Shown here: positions 48,053-57,588 of the stretch, in pieces
How the letters are laid out: each line of letters begins with the position of its first letter
Position numbering within the stretch: the first letter of the stretch is position 1
Assembly (NCBI GenBank): GCA_040218145.1
Contig: JAVJQK010000053.1
Coordinates: 1 to 64,000, forward strand
DNA from: Sandaracinaceae bacterium
Lineage (GTDB): Bacteria; Myxococcota_A; Polyangia; Polyangiales; Sandaracinaceae
DNA: 64,000 nt
Direction: 5' to 3'
Translations under genes and position numbers: made by a program
Notes under the pieces: model-generated
What the model saw: only the letters and a program-made list of their open reading frames with translations
What the model was told of the DNA's origin: nothing
Databases searched by the model: none

Positions 48053-50029
48053 ATGAGCGACGCGACGAAGCGCTGGCTGAAGGTCCTCGACCCCGACGAG
48101 CTGCCCGAGGGGCGGGTGAAGGCGGTGACCTCGGGCGCGCAGACCCTCTGCATGACGCACTTCGAGGGGCGCTACGGCGCGCTCGACAACCGCTGCCCGC
48201 ACCAGGGCGGGCCGCTCGGCGAGGGCTCCATCGAAGACGGCTGGCTCCGCTGCCCCTGGCACGGCTGGGACTACCACCCGCTGACCGGCGCCTCGCCCGG
48301 CGGCTTCGACGAGACGCTCACGACCTTCGCCGTCGAGGTGCGCGACGACGGCGTCTACGTCGCCCTCGACACGCCCCTCGACGGCGCGCTCTCGCACGTC
48401 CGCACCGCCACCGACGTCATGGCCGAGACCATGGTCGCGTGGGGCGTCAAGTGGGTCTTCGGCATGGTCGGCCACAGCAACCTCGGGCTCGCGGACGCCA
48501 TCCGACGCCGCGCGAACGCGGGAGAGCTCCACTACGTCGGCATCCGGCACGAGGGCGCCGCGTCCTTCGCCGCCTCCGCGTACGGCAAGCTGACTGGACG
48601 CCCCGCCGCGTGCCTCTCCATCGCGGGCCCGGGCGCCACCAACCTCCTGACCGGCCTGTGGGACGCGCACGTGGATCGCGCGCCCGTGCTCGCGCTCACG
48701 GGGCAGGTCCCGACCGCGCTCGTCGGCCGCGGCGCGTTCCAGGAGGTGGATCTCTCGGCCGCGTTCGGCGGCGTCGCGGTGCACACCGCCACCACCTACC
48801 CGCACAGCGACTTCGCGGAGCTGATGACGCTCGCGTGCAAGAACGCGATCCTGAAGCGCGGCGTCTCGCACCTGGTCTTCCCCGACGACGTGCAGACGCT
48901 CGAGCGCCCCGACGCGCCCGCGAGCCGGCCCGAGGGCCGCGTCACCCCGCTCGACATCACCCCGCCCGAGAGCGCGCTGACCGAGGCGCTGGCGCGACTC
49001 CAGGAGGCGAAGCGGCCGGTGATCATCGTCGGCCACGGCGCCGCGTTCGCGATGGACGACGTGGTGGCGCTCGCCGAGGCGCTCGACTGCCCGGTCATCA
49101 CCACCTTCAAGGCGAAGGGCCTCATCGGCGACGACCACCCGCTCGGCTGCGGCGTGCTCGGGCGCAGCGGCACGCCCATCGCCAGCTGGTTCATGAACGA
49201 GGCCGACCTGCTCGTGGTCTTCGGCGCGTCGTTCTCCAACCACACCGGCATCACCAGCAAGCTCCCCACCATCCAGGTCGACTACGAGGCGATGGCGCTC
49301 GGCCGCTTCCACGCCGTCGACGTGCCGGTGTGGGGCGAGGTCGGGGTCACGGCGCGGCTCCTGCGCGAGCGCCTCGGCGGCGAGCTCGCGGCCGGGAGTC
49401 AGCGCGACGAGATCGCTTCACGCTGGGCGCTCTGGCGGGACGAGAAGCGGCGGCGCGCCAGAGAGACGGGGGAAGGCGGCGTGCACTGCGTCTCGGTCTT
49501 CGACGCGATGACGCGCCTCGTGCCGGACGACGCCATCCTCGCGGTGGACGTCGGCAACAACACCTACTCGTTCGGCCGCTACTTCGAGTGCAAGGCGCAG
49601 CGCGTGCTCATGAGCGGCTACCTCGGCTCGATCGGCTTCGGCTACCCCGCCGCCATGGGCGCGTGGGCGGCCACCCAGGAGGCGGGCTCGCCCTTCCACG
49701 GCCGCAAGGTCGTCGCGATCACGGGCGACGGCGGCTTCGGGCAGTACATGGGCGAGCTCAACACGGCCGTGAAGTACGGCATGAACATCACGCACGTGCT
49801 CCTGAACAACGCGGAGCTGGGCAAGATCAGCAAGGAGCAGCGCGCGGGCCAGTGGGACGTGTGGGAGACCTCGCTCCACAACCCCGACTTCGCCCGCTAC
49901 GCGGAGCTCTGCGGCGCGCTCGGCGTTCGCGTCACCAAGGCCGAGGCGCTCGACGCGGCCCTCGAGGCCGCCCTCGCCCACCCCGGCCCGTCCCTCGTCG
50001 AGGTGGTCACCGACCCCATGCTCATCTGA
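48053..50029 (+). CDS. fusion of Rieske [2Fe-2S] domain and thiamine-diphosphate enzyme
   Basis: 658 residues. Residues 1-105 are a Rieske ferredoxin: CPHQGGPLGEG (C48, H50) and CPWHGWDY (C67, H70) bind a 2Fe-2S cluster. Residues from about 115 form a complete acetolactate synthase/pyruvate oxidase-type enzyme: PYR domain with catalytic Glu167 (IRHEGAASFAAS), AGPGATNLL, middle domain, and PP domain with GDGG...NN (AITGDGGFGQYMGELN ... LLNNAEL) binding ThDP-Mg. The substrate may be pyruvate or another 2-oxo acid. Linking a Rieske electron carrier to a ThDP enzyme on one chain is unusual and suggests direct electron transfer. Confidence 0.9.
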   Translation: MSDATKRWLKVLDPDELPEGRVKAVTSGAQTLCMTHFEGRYGALDNRCPHQGGPLGEGSIEDGWLRCPWHGWDYHPLTGASPGGFDETLTTFAVEVRDDGVYVALDTPLDGALSHVRTATDVMAETMVAWGVKWVFGMVGHSNLGLADAIRRRANAGELHYVGIRHEGAASFAASAYGKLTGRPAACLSIAGPGATNLLTGLWDAHVDRAPVLALTGQVPTALVGRGAFQEVDLSAAFGGVAVHTATTYPHSDFAELMTLACKNAILKRGVSHLVFPDDVQTLERPDAPASRPEGRVTPLDITPPESALTEALARLQEAKRPVIIVGHGAAFAMDDVVALAEALDCPVITTFKAKGLIGDDHPLGCGVLGRSGTPIASWFMNEADLLVVFGASFSNHTGITSKLPTIQVDYEAMALGRFHAVDVPVWGEVGVTARLLRERLGGELAAGSQRDEIASRWALWRDEKRRRARETGEGGVHCVSVFDAMTRLVPDDAILAVDVGNNTYSFGRYFECKAQRVLMSGYLGSIGFGYPAAMGAWAATQEAGSPFHGRKVVAITGDGGFGQYMGELNTAVKYGMNITHVLLNNAELGKISKEQRAGQWDVWETSLHNPDFARYAELCGALGVRVTKAEALDAALEAALAHPGPSLVEVVTDPMLI

Positions 50030-50044
50030 ACCCGGGACCCGCTG

Positions 50045-50527
50045 ATGAGCACGAGTGACCGCTTCGTCCTCCGCGACATCCCCCGCGCCCGGCTCGACCG
50101 GGAGTGTCGGCGCGTGCTCGCCCGACTGCAGGACGCCTTGCCGGAGGGGGCGGAGGCCCTCGAGGTCGGGAGCACCGCGGTCGAGGGCGTGATCGGCAAG
50201 GGCGACATCGACGTGCTGGTCCGGGTCCCCGCCCTCGCCTTCGACGAGACGCGCGCGCGGATCGACGCGCTCTTTCCTCGGAACCCGGAGCAGCTCTCGA
50301 ACGAGATCTACCAGGGCTACCTCGTCCCCTCGGAGCTCGACGTGGCCATCCAGCTCACCGTGAAGGGCGGCGCGTACGACGACTTCGTGCCCTTCCTCGA
50401 GCTGCTGCGCGCCTCGCCCGAGCTCCTCGGGCGCTACAACGCGCTCAAGCGCGCCCACGACGGCGGCCCCATGGATCGCTACCGCGAAGAGAAGGCGGCC
50501 TTCATCCGAGCCGCGCTCGACTCCTGA
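50045..50527 (+). CDS. GrpB/UPF0157-family nucleotidyltransferase-like protein
   Basis: 160 residues. GSTAVEGVIGKGDIDVLVRV is the nucleotidyltransferase-fold signature (GS...D-x-D) of GrpB proteins; YQGYLVPSELDVAIQLTVKG and FLELLRASPELLGRYNALK are the other conserved stretches. The activity of the family is not established. It begins 15 bases after the Rieske/ThDP stop, so it may share the transcript. Confidence 0.86.
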   Translation: MSTSDRFVLRDIPRARLDRECRRVLARLQDALPEGAEALEVGSTAVEGVIGKGDIDVLVRVPALAFDETRARIDALFPRNPEQLSNEIYQGYLVPSELDVAIQLTVKGGAYDDFVPFLELLRASPELLGRYNALKRAHDGGPMDRYREEKAAFIRAALDS

Positions 50528-50533
50528 GCCGCG

Positions 50534-51142
50534 TCAGGCGCTCGCGATCGGGCCGGGCTCGAAGCGCACGGTGAGCTCGCTCGGGTCGCGGTCGCCCGCG
50601 TCGTGCGGGAGGTTGCGCATGAAGAAGATCATCTCGGGCACGGTCGCGAAGCCCATCTTCTTCAGCGTGCCCGCGAGGCTCTCCTCGATCCCCGCTTCGG
50701 TGTCGTCGAGGGCGAGCGCGGCCACCGCGGCGTCGAGCACCGGGATCGACTCGGGCGTCACCTGGAGCACCGACGCATCGCGCATGCGCTCGCGCAGGGT
50801 CTCCGGGATGGTCCACACGCCGCCGCCGGGCTCGAGATACACGGCGGAGGTGTCGAAGCTCGCGTCGTCCAGCATCACCACGGGGAGCTCCCGGAAGCGC
50901 GCGCGCACCCAGCCGACGAGGTCGTAGGCGAACATGTCCGGCAGCTCGGGGTCGACGAGCACCAGCACGAACGCCGGGTCCGCCAGCGCCGCCTGCGCGT
51001 CGGCCGCGGTCTCGGCCACGTCCATGTCGAAGCCGCCCGCCTCGCGCAGCGCGACCAGGATCTCGCCCCACTCCCGCCAGCGCGGGCTGACCACGAGGGC
51101 CGGCGGCCCGCTCGGAGACGACGGCTCGGACGCTTCGTTCAT
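50534..51142 (-). CDS. response-regulator-like protein with unknown C-terminal domain
   Basis: 202 residues from the ATG at 51142. Residues 15-130 look like a CheY-type receiver: LVVSPRWREWGEILVALREAGGF, FVLVLVDPELPDMFAYDLVGWVR (phospho-acceptor Asp in LVDPELPD) and LPVVMLDD. After a helical C-terminal part (IEESLAGTLKKMGFATVPEMIFFMR) no known output domain is seen. Acidic Ser/Pro-rich N-terminus. Ends 7 bases from the convergent GrpB-like stop. Confidence 0.68.
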   Translation of the reverse strand: MNEASEPSSPSGPPALVVSPRWREWGEILVALREAGGFDMDVAETAADAQAALADPAFVLVLVDPELPDMFAYDLVGWVRARFRELPVVMLDDASFDTSAVYLEPGGGVWTIPETLRERMRDASVLQVTPESIPVLDAAVAALALDDTEAGIEESLAGTLKKMGFATVPEMIFFMRNLPHDAGDRDPSELTVRFEPGPIASA

Positions 51143-51236
51143 CGCGGGACGATTCCAGGCGTCTCGCCGCAACGCAAGTCGCGCGCGCCCCTCCCCAAGC
51201 GCGGCCGCGCACGCTATGCCGCGCGCGGACCTCGGC

Positions 51237-51893
51237 ATGCACGACGACACCCGCGATTCACCACGTCGGCCCCTCCGAGCGGCACCGGCGTCGCTCGCGC
51301 TCTGGCTCGCGCTCTCGAGCTGCGGCCCGGCCGAGGCGGTGTCCGACGGCGGCCTCGACGCCGGCGCCGTCGTGGACGCGGCCCGGGACGCCAGGGCGGC
51401 GCCTACCGACGCGAGCGACGGCGACGACGCGGCGCTCTCCGACGCCGGCGCGCGATCTCTGTCTCTCGGTCGGTGCGTGAACGAGGCCGGCGAGGACTGC
51501 GAGGGCGACGTCGAAGGCGGGCGCTTCGAGGCGCTCGCGCCCGACTCGGTCGTGCCCATCGTGATCGGCTTCCAGGGGAGCCCGATGTTCGTGCTCGCGA
51601 TCCGCGCCGTCGGCGTCGACCCCGGCGACCCGGAGGACCCGTTCGGGCCCGACAACCCCCAGGTCGAGCTCCTCGTGTTCGACGAGGCCGGGGTCGAGGT
51701 CGCCGCCTACCGCGATCGGGCCCCTCTCCACGTCGAAGCGGGGGGCGCCGAGGGGCTCTCGTACTTCGTCGTCCTGGGCGGCGCGACCTCGGAGGTCGCC
51801 GACGCGCCGCTGCGCGTCGACGCGTGGCTGCGCGATCGTGCTGGCGTGGAGCTGCGCGCCTCGCTCGACATCGTCGCCGGGCCCGCGCCCTGA
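51237..51893 (+). CDS. lipoprotein with Asp/Ala/Gly linker
   Basis: 218 residues from the ATG at 51237 (or 51216). Signal (ASLALWLALSSCGPAEA) with lipobox SSC, then DGGLDAGAVVDAARDA-type linker. The mature domain looks beta-sandwich-like (DSVVPIVIGFQGSPMFVLAIRAVGVDP, VELLVFDEAGVEVAAYRD, LSYFVVLGG). No family recognised. Convergent with the DUF4215 gene across the terminator at 51911-51958. Confidence 0.7.
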   Translation: MHDDTRDSPRRPLRAAPASLALWLALSSCGPAEAVSDGGLDAGAVVDAARDARAAPTDASDGDDAALSDAGARSLSLGRCVNEAGEDCEGDVEGGRFEALAPDSVVPIVIGFQGSPMFVLAIRAVGVDPGDPEDPFGPDNPQVELLVFDEAGVEVAAYRDRAPLHVEAGGAEGLSYFVVLGGATSEVADAPLRVDAWLRDRAGVELRASLDIVAGPAP

Positions 51894-51910
51894 GCGCGCG
51901 CGGACGGCGC

Positions 51911-51958
51911 AAAAAGAAGAGGGCCGAGCCCGGCGGTCGCCCACCCAGCTCGGCCCTC
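51911..51958 (-). terminator. intrinsic terminator of the DUF4215 gene
   Basis: GAGGGCCGAG (51919-51928) and CTCGGCCCTC (51949-51958) form a perfect 10-bp stem with a 20-base loop; on the minus strand it is followed by TTCTTTTT (51918-51911). It lies 18 bases after the stop at 51976. Confidence 0.75.
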
Positions 51959-51975
51959 GCGGTCACGGCTACGGC

Positions 51976-54180
51976 TCAGAAGAGCTCGAAGTAGGTCCCC
52001 GAGGCTCCGCCCGTCGAGCTGAAGCCCGAGAGCGACGCGCCGGCGCCGCCCTCGACGCGCGCGATCCCCGTCATGGTGCCGGCCGGGGCGAAGAGCTTGA
52101 TGCGCCCGCCGGCGCCGCCCGCCGAGCTGAACCCGGTGTTGTGCCCAGCCGCGCCGCGCGCGCTGAGCACGCCCGAGACGTCCACGCGCGTCGTGCCTTC
52201 GAGGAGGATGCCGCCGCCGGAGCCGCCACCACCCTCGTCGATGGTCCCGTCGTTGCCGCCTCGTCCACCGTCGGCCTCGATGCCGCCCGACACGGTGACC
52301 GTGCCGGCGCGGAGCACGACCCGACCGCCGCCGCGCCCGCCCGCGTCGCCGAAGCCGTTCGCGCCGCCCGAGCCCAGCTCCACCGAGCGCGATGTCCGGC
52401 TCCCGTAGGCCGGGCCGCCGGCGGTGCAGCTGTCGCCGATGCCGCCGACCCCGCCGTAGCCGGCGCCGGAGCCACGGCACGTGCTGGTGCCCGGCCCCTG
52501 CCCGCCGTTGAAGCCGCTCGCGTTCGCGTCGATGAGGCCGGCCACCGTGATGGTCGACGCGTCGATGACGAGGCTGCCCGCCGTCGGCACCGCGCCCGTG
52601 CGCGGCTGGACCCGGACCCGCCCCTCGATGACCGCGCCGCCGGAGAAGGCGTGCTCGCCGTACATCGTGACGACCGCGCCGCACGGCACGAAGAGCTCAC
52701 CGTCGACCGGCGCGCCGCACGAGGCGTCGCAGGTGTCGTCGAAGTTCACGACGGGCGAGTCGTCGCGGGTGCACTGGGTGGCGCAGCCGTTGTCGACCGT
52801 GCCGTCGCAGTCGTTGTCGATGCCATCACACACCTCGGTGCCGAGCGTCGCGGGGCAGCGGTCCGCGCGGCACTCGTTGGTGTCGCCGCAGACCGGCGCC
52901 GACGCGCCGCAGTCGCTGTCGCGCTGGCAGCTCGCGCCCGCGGCGCCCGTGGTGCAGAACCCGCCGGTCGCGCAGATCGGCGCGGAGGGGCCGCAGTCCG
53001 CGGCCGTGCCGCAGGGATCGCCGAACCCGCCGGGGGGCCCGCCGATCGACATCACGCCGGGGTCGCAGGTCTCGTGCGACTGGACGACGCCGTCGCCGCA
53101 GGAGCCGCTCGCGGTCTGGCAGTCCGCCGAGCAGTAGTCGCCGCCGACGGTGTTGCCGTCGTCGCACGCCTCGTTGCTCTGCACGGTGGAGTCGCCGCAC
53201 GCCCCGGTGACCGTCTGGCAGTCCACCGAGCAGTAGTCGCCCGCCATGGTGTTGCCGTCGTCGCAGGTCTCGTTGGTCTGGACCGTGCCGTCGCCGCAGG
53301 CGCCGCTGACGGTCTGGCAGTCCGCCGAGCAGTAGTCGCCGCCGGCCGTGTTGCCGTCGTCACAGCTCTCGTTGCCCTGCACGGTCGAGTCACCGCACGA
53401 CCCGGTCACCATCTGACAGTCGGCCGAGCAGTAGTCGTCGCCGGCCACGTTGCCGTCGTCGCAGCTCTCGTTGCTCTGCACCATCGCGTCGCCACACGCG
53501 CCGGTCACCATCATGCAGTCGGCCGAGCAGTAGTCGCCCGCCGCGGTGTTCATGTCGTCGCAGAGCTCGTTCGTCTGCGTGACGCCGTCACCGCACGCGC
53601 CGGTCACCGTCTGACAGTCCGCCGCGCAGTAGTCGCCGTCGGCCGCGTTCCCGTCGTCGCAGAGCTCGTTCGTCTGCATCATCGCGTCGCCGCACGCGCC
53701 GGTCACCGTCTGACAGTCCGCCGCGCAGTAGTCGCCGTCGTCGGTGTTCCCGTCGTCGCAGCCCTCGTTGCTCTGCGTCATCGCGTCGCCGCACGAGCCG
53801 GTCACGCTGCCGCAGTCGGACGCGCAGTAGTCGCCGTCGTCCGTGTTGCCGTCGTCGCAGACCTCGATGTCCTGCATCATCGCGTCGCCGCACGCGCCGG
53901 TCACCGTCTGACAGTCCGCCGAGCAGTAGTCACCGTCGTCGGTGTTCCCGTCGTCGCAGCTCTCGCCGATCTCGACGGTCCCGTCGCCGCACGTCGCGGT
54001 CGGGCCCGCGTCCGTCTCACCCGCGTCAGGGTCGTCGCCCCCGTCGCTCATCGTCACGGCGCCGTCGTCGGGGGCTGCGTCGCCGCCCGGGCCCGCGTCA
54101 TCCGTCATCGCGCCGCCGTCACAGCCCACCAGGGCCAGGACCAGAATCCAAGGCGCGCCATCGCGCATCAAGCGTTTCAT
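51976..54180 (-). CDS. DUF4215-repeat Cys-rich lipoprotein with MopE-like motif and Gly-rich C-terminal domain
   Basis: 734 residues. Signal (WILVLALVGCDGG), DAGxxDD linker, then nine full and one partial 33-residue DUF4215 repeats (residues 64 to about 375; CGDGTVxxxExCDDGNTxxGDYCSADC), a Cys-rich spacer with the MopE-like EVCDGIDNDCDGTVDNGC, and a Gly-rich beta region (GGQGPGTSTCRGSGAGYGG). The protein is clearly secreted or surface-exposed and Cys-cross-linked. The nearly identical 99-bp DNA repeats could expand or contract in frame. A terminator follows the stop. Confidence 0.85.
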   Translation of the reverse strand: MKRLMRDGAPWILVLALVGCDGGAMTDDAGPGGDAAPDDGAVTMSDGGDDPDAGETDAGPTATCGDGTVEIGESCDDGNTDDGDYCSADCQTVTGACGDAMMQDIEVCDDGNTDDGDYCASDCGSVTGSCGDAMTQSNEGCDDGNTDDGDYCAADCQTVTGACGDAMMQTNELCDDGNAADGDYCAADCQTVTGACGDGVTQTNELCDDMNTAAGDYCSADCMMVTGACGDAMVQSNESCDDGNVAGDDYCSADCQMVTGSCGDSTVQGNESCDDGNTAGGDYCSADCQTVSGACGDGTVQTNETCDDGNTMAGDYCSVDCQTVTGACGDSTVQSNEACDDGNTVGGDYCSADCQTASGSCGDGVVQSHETCDPGVMSIGGPPGGFGDPCGTAADCGPSAPICATGGFCTTGAAGASCQRDSDCGASAPVCGDTNECRADRCPATLGTEVCDGIDNDCDGTVDNGCATQCTRDDSPVVNFDDTCDASCGAPVDGELFVPCGAVVTMYGEHAFSGGAVIEGRVRVQPRTGAVPTAGSLVIDASTITVAGLIDANASGFNGGQGPGTSTCRGSGAGYGGVGGIGDSCTAGGPAYGSRTSRSVELGSGGANGFGDAGGRGGGRVVLRAGTVTVSGGIEADGGRGGNDGTIDEGGGGSGGGILLEGTTRVDVSGVLSARGAAGHNTGFSSAGGAGGRIKLFAPAGTMTGIARVEGGAGASLSGFSSTGGASGTYFELF
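53101..53991 (-). repeat. 99-bp tandem repeat array (nine units) inside the DUF4215 gene
   Basis: Nine in-frame units of 99 bp encode the 33-residue DUF4215 repeats; a tenth partial unit continues to about 53057. Each unit contains GTAGTC (Asp-Tyr in reverse), GTCGTCGCA and CTGRCAGTC-type blocks that are almost unchanged between copies. Units differ mainly at variable positions within each repeat. Confidence 0.92.
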
Positions 54181-54319
54181 TCCGAGCTCTCCTCACACTA
54201 CCCACACACGCACCTCCCAATGCGTCACCACGCGGGGGCGCTTGTAGCACGCGCGCGAGGCAGGGATGCAAGCGACATCGCCCCCGGATCATGCAGGACC
54301 GTGTGATCGGAGCAGCGCC

Positions 54320-57300
54320 TCAGCCGTGATCGGCGCGGCGCCGCGCCAGGAGCGCCAGGATCGCGAGGAGGACCCACGGCGACGGCGCGGCGCGAGGCGC
54401 GATCGCGCAGCCTCCCCCGGCGTCCGGCGGCGGCGCCTCACCGCCCGCGTCGAGCGGCGTCCACGCGTCGACGCGCGCGGCCGCGTCCCGTGGAGCCGGC
54501 GCGCCGGAGTCCGTGGACGCGCCGCCGTCGAGCGGCACGCCCGAATCGGGGGCCGGTGGACCGACGATCTGGACCTCCGCGCGCGCGACCGCGCCCGACG
54601 CGGTGACGGTGATCGCGTCGGTCCCGCCGTACCGATCGGGCCCGAGCCGACGCTCGTAGCGACCGAAGCCCACGTACGCGACGTCGCTCCGAAAGGCGCC
54701 GAGTCGGCTCTGCCAGACCTCACCCACGACGCCGCTGCCGAGGAGCCGCCGGTCCTCGCTGCGCGGCTCCCATGTCAGCACCGCGTGCTCGTCGGGCGCC
54801 GCCACGTCGAGCTCGGAGGGCCGCGCGACGAGCGTCCCGCGCGCGCTCGACGGGCTGTCGCGGAGCGCGCCCTCGAGGGTGACCTCGCACGAGACGCCGA
54901 GCGGGACGCCGTACCACTCGACGTGCATCGACGCTTCGCCGGCCGAGGTGCCCGCGCGCACGCGCTGCAGATGGTGGCTGTCGAAGCGCACGGCCGGCTC
55001 GGGGAGCGGCGAGAGATCGCCGGTGAGCTGCGGGGACGTCCCGAGGTCGGGCAGGAGCTGTCCGTGCTCGTCGCGCAGGAACACGAGGAAGTGCAGCACG
55101 TCCTGGCCATCGGGGCGCATCGTCTCCATCGCGGGCGCGCAGGTGGAGCGCGTGGGGGACACGAAGCGCGTGATGTCGGACGCGGCGGAGAGCCGGCGCA
55201 GGCGCGGGCTCGGCCCGAGCGGCGCGCCGTCCAGCGACAGCTCGATGAGCGCGCCGTCGGCCACCCCGGACGTGTTGAAGCCGAGGTCGAAGGCCCCGTC
55301 CACGCTCGACGCGGTGAGCGGCGCCCGCGCGATTCCGTCGACGGTGAGCGAGAACGCGGAGACCGGCGCGTCGACGCGCCGCCCGTTGACGTCGCGCACC
55401 ACGCCGCGCAGGACGAAGAAGGACGCGCCGAGCTGATAGAGCGTCTGATAGCGCACGAACGAGCGCGTCGGGTCGAACGCGCCGGCCACGTCGACCGTCA
55501 CGGTGTCCACGTCCACGCCGTCCACCATCAGCACCAGGGAGCGCGGCCCCGCGTCCTCGAACCGGATCGCGCCGACGTGCTGCCCCCGCCCATCGTCGAG
55601 GAGCGGGATCACCTCCGCGCCGTGGCGCACCGAGACGGCGGCCCCGGCCGGGAAGCCGGCGCGCGCGCTCGCGACGAGCCGGGCGGCGGCGCCGGCCACG
55701 GGCCGCTGCGGCACCGTGCGCAGGCCGTAGGCGGCCGGCTCGGTGACGGGGTGCGCGCCCCAGCGCCGCCCCTCGATCTCGAGGTCGATCCGCGCCGCGC
55801 CGCCGCCCGCGGGCCAGCTTGCCTCGAAGCCGCCGCCCGGCAGCGACGTCGCGCTCACCGGGCTCGCGCCGTCTCGCCGGATGACCACCGACGCGCCCGT
55901 CGAGAGCGGATCGCCGCTCGCGTCGGTCGGGCGCAGCGTCAGCCTCCCGGGCGAGAGGCTCAGCCAGTCCGGCTCGCGGACCGTGAGCGCGGCGCCCGTG
56001 GTGGTCGTCACCCGCTGCGTGTAGCCGCTGGGCCAGCGCACCGTCAGCGCGACCGCGCGGCCCGGCGCGTCGCAGGGCGGCGGGAAGGTCAGCCGGAGCT
56101 CCGCGTCGCTCGCGCCCGCGAACGATCCCCCGCCGACCCGGGCCACCGATCGCGAAACGCCGCCGCAGCGCCCCGTGACGCGCGCGCCGACCGCGTCCGC
56201 CGCGGTCTCGCTCGCGCGCAGGCGGATCCGCGCTGGCGCCACCGAGGCGAAGTCGTTCCGATGGAGCGCGACCGTGCCGTCCGTCTGCCCGATGGCCACG
56301 TCGGGGTCGCCGTCGCCGTCGACGTCGCCCACCGCGAGCCCGCGGCCCGAGCCGCGCGGGCGGAGCCCCCAGCCGGGGGGGTCCACCTCGACCCCGCTCG
56401 CGCCCCCCCGCATGACCACGTTCGGCTGGTAGGCGCCGTTCAGCGCGAAGTTGCTCGCGACGACGCGCCCCCCCGACATGACGACGTCGGCCCACCCGTC
56501 CCGGTCGAAGTCCTCGATGGCGAGCCCCCAGGTCGTCTGGTAGCCGTCGGACGAGAACACCACGTCGGCGCCCCGCGCGTGGGTCCGGTCGACGAAATCC
56601 TCGCCGCGCGCGAGGAGCATGGCGGGCCGGCCGATGCTGCTCGCGACCACGTCGCCGCGCCCGTCCGCGTCCAGGTCGCCCACCGCGACGCCCATGCCGT
56701 AGAGCCGGCTGGAGAAGCCGCTCTCCACGGAGCGCTCGGAGAAGGTCACCCCTCGCGCGCCGCTCGGGCCGTCGTTCCGGAGCAGCCGGTTGGGCGTGAC
56801 GAACATGCCGAAGTCGTTGACCACCAGCACGTCGACGTCGCCGTCGAGATCGTAGTCGTGCGTGACGACGGCCAGCCCGCACCCCTCGCTCGCGATCCCG
56901 GCCTCGGCCGCCACGTCCGAAAAGCGCCCTGCCCCGTCGTTGAGGAGGAGCATGTCGGGCGCGCAGACGTGTCGGGGGTACTCGAGCGTCTCGATGTAGG
57001 CCGTCACATAGACGTCGAGATCCCCGTCCCCGTCGAAGTCGGCCGGCGCGGCGGCCGCGCTCCAGCGCTCGACGTCCGGCAGGTGCGTGGCGCTCACGTC
57101 GGTGAAGACCAGCTCTCCCTCGTTCCGGAGCAGCGCGTCCGCCTGCAGGCCGAGCAGGAGCACGTCCAGGTCTCCGTCCCCGTCCATGTCGAACGGCAGA
57201 TGGCCCCCGGCCTCGACGGGCGACGCGGGCGCGAGCACGTCGTCTCGCCGCGTGAATGTCCCGTCGGGTCGCTGGTGATAGACCGTCGGCGCCTCGAGCA

Positions 57301-57502
57301 TCGTCAGGACGATGTCCAGGCGGCCGTCGCCGTCGAGATCGATCACCGAGACGCCGCCCCCGACCGCGTCGACGCCGGGTCGGCCCCCCGCGTCCGTGCC
57401 GAGCGCCGCGCTCACGTCGACGAAGCCCTGCGCGCGCGCCTCGCGGGTGGCGAGGCACGACAGCAGCGCGAGCGCGAGCGTGATCCGCAGGGTCTCGTTC
57501 AT
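54320..57502 (-). CDS. large FG-GAP/VCBS-repeat exported protein with MYXO-CTERM-like tail
   Basis: 1060 residues. Signal (ITLALALLSCLATREARAQ). The N-terminal half has several FG-GAP/VCBS repeats with Ca-binding-like DxDGDGxxD loops: VIDLDGDGRLDIVL, FDMDGDGDLDVLLL, DFDGDGDLDVYV, DYDLDGDVDVLVV, DLDADGRGDVVAS and DFDRDGWADVVM. An ASPIC/UnbV-like region follows (DVDGDGDPDVAIG). The C-terminal half has Ig-like beta domains. It ends with GGGCAIAPR, a hydrophobic helix (WVLLAILALLA) and RRRADHG, the sorting layout. Likely a surface adhesin or binding protein. Confidence 0.82.
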   Translation of the reverse strand: MNETLRITLALALLSCLATREARAQGFVDVSAALGTDAGGRPGVDAVGGGVSVIDLDGDGRLDIVLTMLEAPTVYHQRPDGTFTRRDDVLAPASPVEAGGHLPFDMDGDGDLDVLLLGLQADALLRNEGELVFTDVSATHLPDVERWSAAAAPADFDGDGDLDVYVTAYIETLEYPRHVCAPDMLLLNDGAGRFSDVAAEAGIASEGCGLAVVTHDYDLDGDVDVLVVNDFGMFVTPNRLLRNDGPSGARGVTFSERSVESGFSSRLYGMGVAVGDLDADGRGDVVASSIGRPAMLLARGEDFVDRTHARGADVVFSSDGYQTTWGLAIEDFDRDGWADVVMSGGRVVASNFALNGAYQPNVVMRGGASGVEVDPPGWGLRPRGSGRGLAVGDVDGDGDPDVAIGQTDGTVALHRNDFASVAPARIRLRASETAADAVGARVTGRCGGVSRSVARVGGGSFAGASDAELRLTFPPPCDAPGRAVALTVRWPSGYTQRVTTTTGAALTVREPDWLSLSPGRLTLRPTDASGDPLSTGASVVIRRDGASPVSATSLPGGGFEASWPAGGGAARIDLEIEGRRWGAHPVTEPAAYGLRTVPQRPVAGAAARLVASARAGFPAGAAVSVRHGAEVIPLLDDGRGQHVGAIRFEDAGPRSLVLMVDGVDVDTVTVDVAGAFDPTRSFVRYQTLYQLGASFFVLRGVVRDVNGRRVDAPVSAFSLTVDGIARAPLTASSVDGAFDLGFNTSGVADGALIELSLDGAPLGPSPRLRRLSAASDITRFVSPTRSTCAPAMETMRPDGQDVLHFLVFLRDEHGQLLPDLGTSPQLTGDLSPLPEPAVRFDSHHLQRVRAGTSAGEASMHVEWYGVPLGVSCEVTLEGALRDSPSSARGTLVARPSELDVAAPDEHAVLTWEPRSEDRRLLGSGVVGEVWQSRLGAFRSDVAYVGFGRYERRLGPDRYGGTDAITVTASGAVARAEVQIVGPPAPDSGVPLDGGASTDSGAPAPRDAAARVDAWTPLDAGGEAPPPDAGGGCAIAPRAAPSPWVLLAILALLARRRADHG

Positions 57503-57588
57503 CTGGACGCCGCGTATAGCGGCTGCGCCGCTCGAAGGCGAGACTCGGGCCGCTTGTCATCGGCCGCCCCGCCCCCGATCCTCCACCC

